Shown piece by piece: positions 62,933 through 64,000 of a stretch of 64,000 bases of DNA; within the stretch, counting starts at the first letter, position 1, and each line of letters opens with the position of its first letter. The translations under genes and the position numbers were made by a program. Origin of the DNA: Flavobacterium microcysteis (GTDB lineage: Bacteria > Bacteroidota > Bacteroidia > Flavobacteriales > Flavobacteriaceae); NCBI RefSeq assembly GCF_006385255.1, contig NZ_VFJE01000054.1, positions 372,001 through 436,000 of the forward strand, written 5' to 3'. The notes below the pieces were generated by a model. That model was not told the DNA's origin, made no database searches, and saw nothing but the letters and a program-made list of their open reading frames with translations.

Positions 62933-64000
62933 ATGAAGAATTTCATTACTGCTGCTTTTTGCATTTTTTCTTTTAGTTTGTTTGCCCAAAAAAGTGTTGA
63001 AGAAGTAAAATCAGAAAAACTCAATGGCACACGCCAGATTATGATTTCGCTTCCTTCTAATTATGAAAAAGAACCAGACAGAAAGTTTCCGCTTGTGATT
63101 CTTTTGGATGGCGAATATCTTTTTGATGCTTTTTCAGGAACCTTATCCTATGCTAATTATTGGGACGACCTGCCACCGGTTATTATGGTAGGCATCAGTC
63201 AAAATAAAAAAGGAGAACGATTCACTGATAGCCAATTTGACAAAGAAAGCGGACTTCCAGAAGAAGGCGGTTCACGTTTCTATGAATTTATTGGTTCAGA
63301 ACTGATTCCTGCTCTTGAGAAAAAATACCGAATCGCTCCTTTCAGAGTGATTGCAGGGCATGATACTACTGCAGGGTTTTTAAACTTTTACCTTTATAAA
63401 GATCAGCCGTTGTTTAACGCCTATATTTCCCTTAGCCCCGAACTTGCTCCGGAAATGGAAACCCGAATTGCTGAAAGACTGGCCATTTTAAAACAACCTA
63501 TTTTTTATTATCAGGCTACAGCTGACGGTGATTTGAAGAAAATGCAGAAAAGAATTAAAGAGCTGGATGAAAACATAAAAAAGGTCGGCAACCCAAATTT
63601 GAATTATCGTTTTGATGAGTTCAAAAATGCGACACACTATTCTTTAGTACCGTATGCAATTCCTAATGCGCTTTACCAGATTTTCTCAGCATACCAACCT
63701 ATTTCAACTATAGAGTTTCAAGAAAAAATTGCAACGCTTCCAAGCGGATATGTTGATTATCTGGCAAACAAATATGAGATTATTGAAAAATCGCTGGGAA
63801 TAAAAATGCCAATACGTGTCAATGATTTCAAAGCGATCGAAGCAGCTATCTTGAAAAACAAGGCCTATGCTGAATTTGAAAAACTATCAGGTCTTGCTAA
63901 AAAAAGCTATCCAAAAGCTATGTTGGCAGATTACGAATTGGGCATGATGTATGAACACACCGGTGAATACAAAAAGGCTTTCAAATCCTACCAAAATGCC
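62933..64000 (+). CDS. Alpha/beta-hydrolase-fold protein with TPR tail, partial
   Basis: The window ends before the stop; 356 codons are present. A signal peptide (about 1-19, ending F-A-Q) is followed by an esterase D-like fold: FPLVILLDGEYLFDA, PPVIMVGISQN, and the nucleophile elbow region G142-H-D-T-T-A-G. In this family the elbow usually reads G-H-S-x-G-G, so the expected Ser is Asp144 here. The later His lies in NATHYSLVP. After about residue 300 TPR-like helices begin (YELGMMYEHTGEYKKAFKSYQ). It may have lost esterase activity and serve as a binding protein. Confidence 0.8.
   Translation, partial: MKNFITAAFCIFSFSLFAQKSVEEVKSEKLNGTRQIMISLPSNYEKEPDRKFPLVILLDGEYLFDAFSGTLSYANYWDDLPPVIMVGISQNKKGERFTDSQFDKESGLPEEGGSRFYEFIGSELIPALEKKYRIAPFRVIAGHDTTAGFLNFYLYKDQPLFNAYISLSPELAPEMETRIAERLAILKQPIFYYQATADGDLKKMQKRIKELDENIKKVGNPNLNYRFDEFKNATHYSLVPYAIPNALYQIFSAYQPISTIEFQEKIATLPSGYVDYLANKYEIIEKSLGIKMPIRVNDFKAIEAAILKNKAYAEFEKLSGLAKKSYPKAMLADYELGMMYEHTGEYKKAFKSYQNA

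Overview
The window looks like a chromosomal segment of a member of the Flavobacteriaceae, most likely Flavobacterium or a close relative. The reasons are low GC with long AT-rich intergenic stretches, promoter -7 elements of the Bacteroidota form TAnnTTTG upstream of many genes, four large secreted proteins with type IX secretion (T9SS) C-terminal domains, a short NuoG without a molybdopterin domain, atpD-atpC standing apart from the rest of the ATP synthase operon, and an AtpC lacking its C-terminal helices. No rRNA, prophage, transposase or CRISPR array was seen. One tRNA (Leu, anticodon CAA) is present.

Layout: 1-2.6 kb holds four unrecognised small secreted or membrane proteins. 2.8 kb is a cold-shock gene. 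3.3-16.5 kb is a complete 14-gene respiratory complex I operon (nuoA-N) with AT-rich repeat clusters in three of its gaps. 16.7-18.4 kb is a umuC-umuD translesion-synthesis pair. 18.7-20.1 kb is a three-gene accessory cluster (258-aa unknown, 68-aa unknown, XRE-type regulator) with its own operator-like palindrome, internal alternative hairpins, terminator and flanking 13-bp direct repeat, next to tRNA-Leu. 20.6-23.5 kb carries prs, rplY, pth and a lipoprotein. 23.5-26.2 kb is a secreted metalloprotease. 26.4-30.6 kb carries ribF, a vitamin-K-carboxylase-like membrane protein, a small membrane protein and bioB.

30.7-43.3 kb is a mixed accessory region: a TPR/HTH regulator, three T9SS cargo proteins, a JmjC-like cupin, a lone coiled-coil membrane protein and recX. 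43.4-49.4 kb is the biotin region: bioD-bioA-ketosynthase-small membrane protein on the minus strand, and bioF, also minus but separated from them by an AI-2E-type transporter gene of opposite orientation. 49.7-51.5 kb is atpC-atpD. 51.7-56.2 kb is a TonB-dependent receptor followed by an SGNH lipoprotein hydrolase. 56.3-60.6 kb is a minus-strand unit: glycogen-synthase-like half protein, DUF4270 lipoprotein, glmS. From 60.7 kb the plus strand carries panC, panD, a flippase-like membrane protein and a hydrolase-fold protein cut by the window end.

Functionally, the window joins energy conservation (complex I, F1 beta/epsilon), cofactor synthesis (biotin, pantothenate, FAD), nucleotide and amino-sugar precursors (PRPP, GlcN6P) and surface/secreted functions. 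The least explained parts are the three-gene XRE cluster at 18.66-20.20 kb, the ketosynthase inside the biotin operon, the secreted-protein cluster at the left end, and the lone membrane protein at 36 kb.
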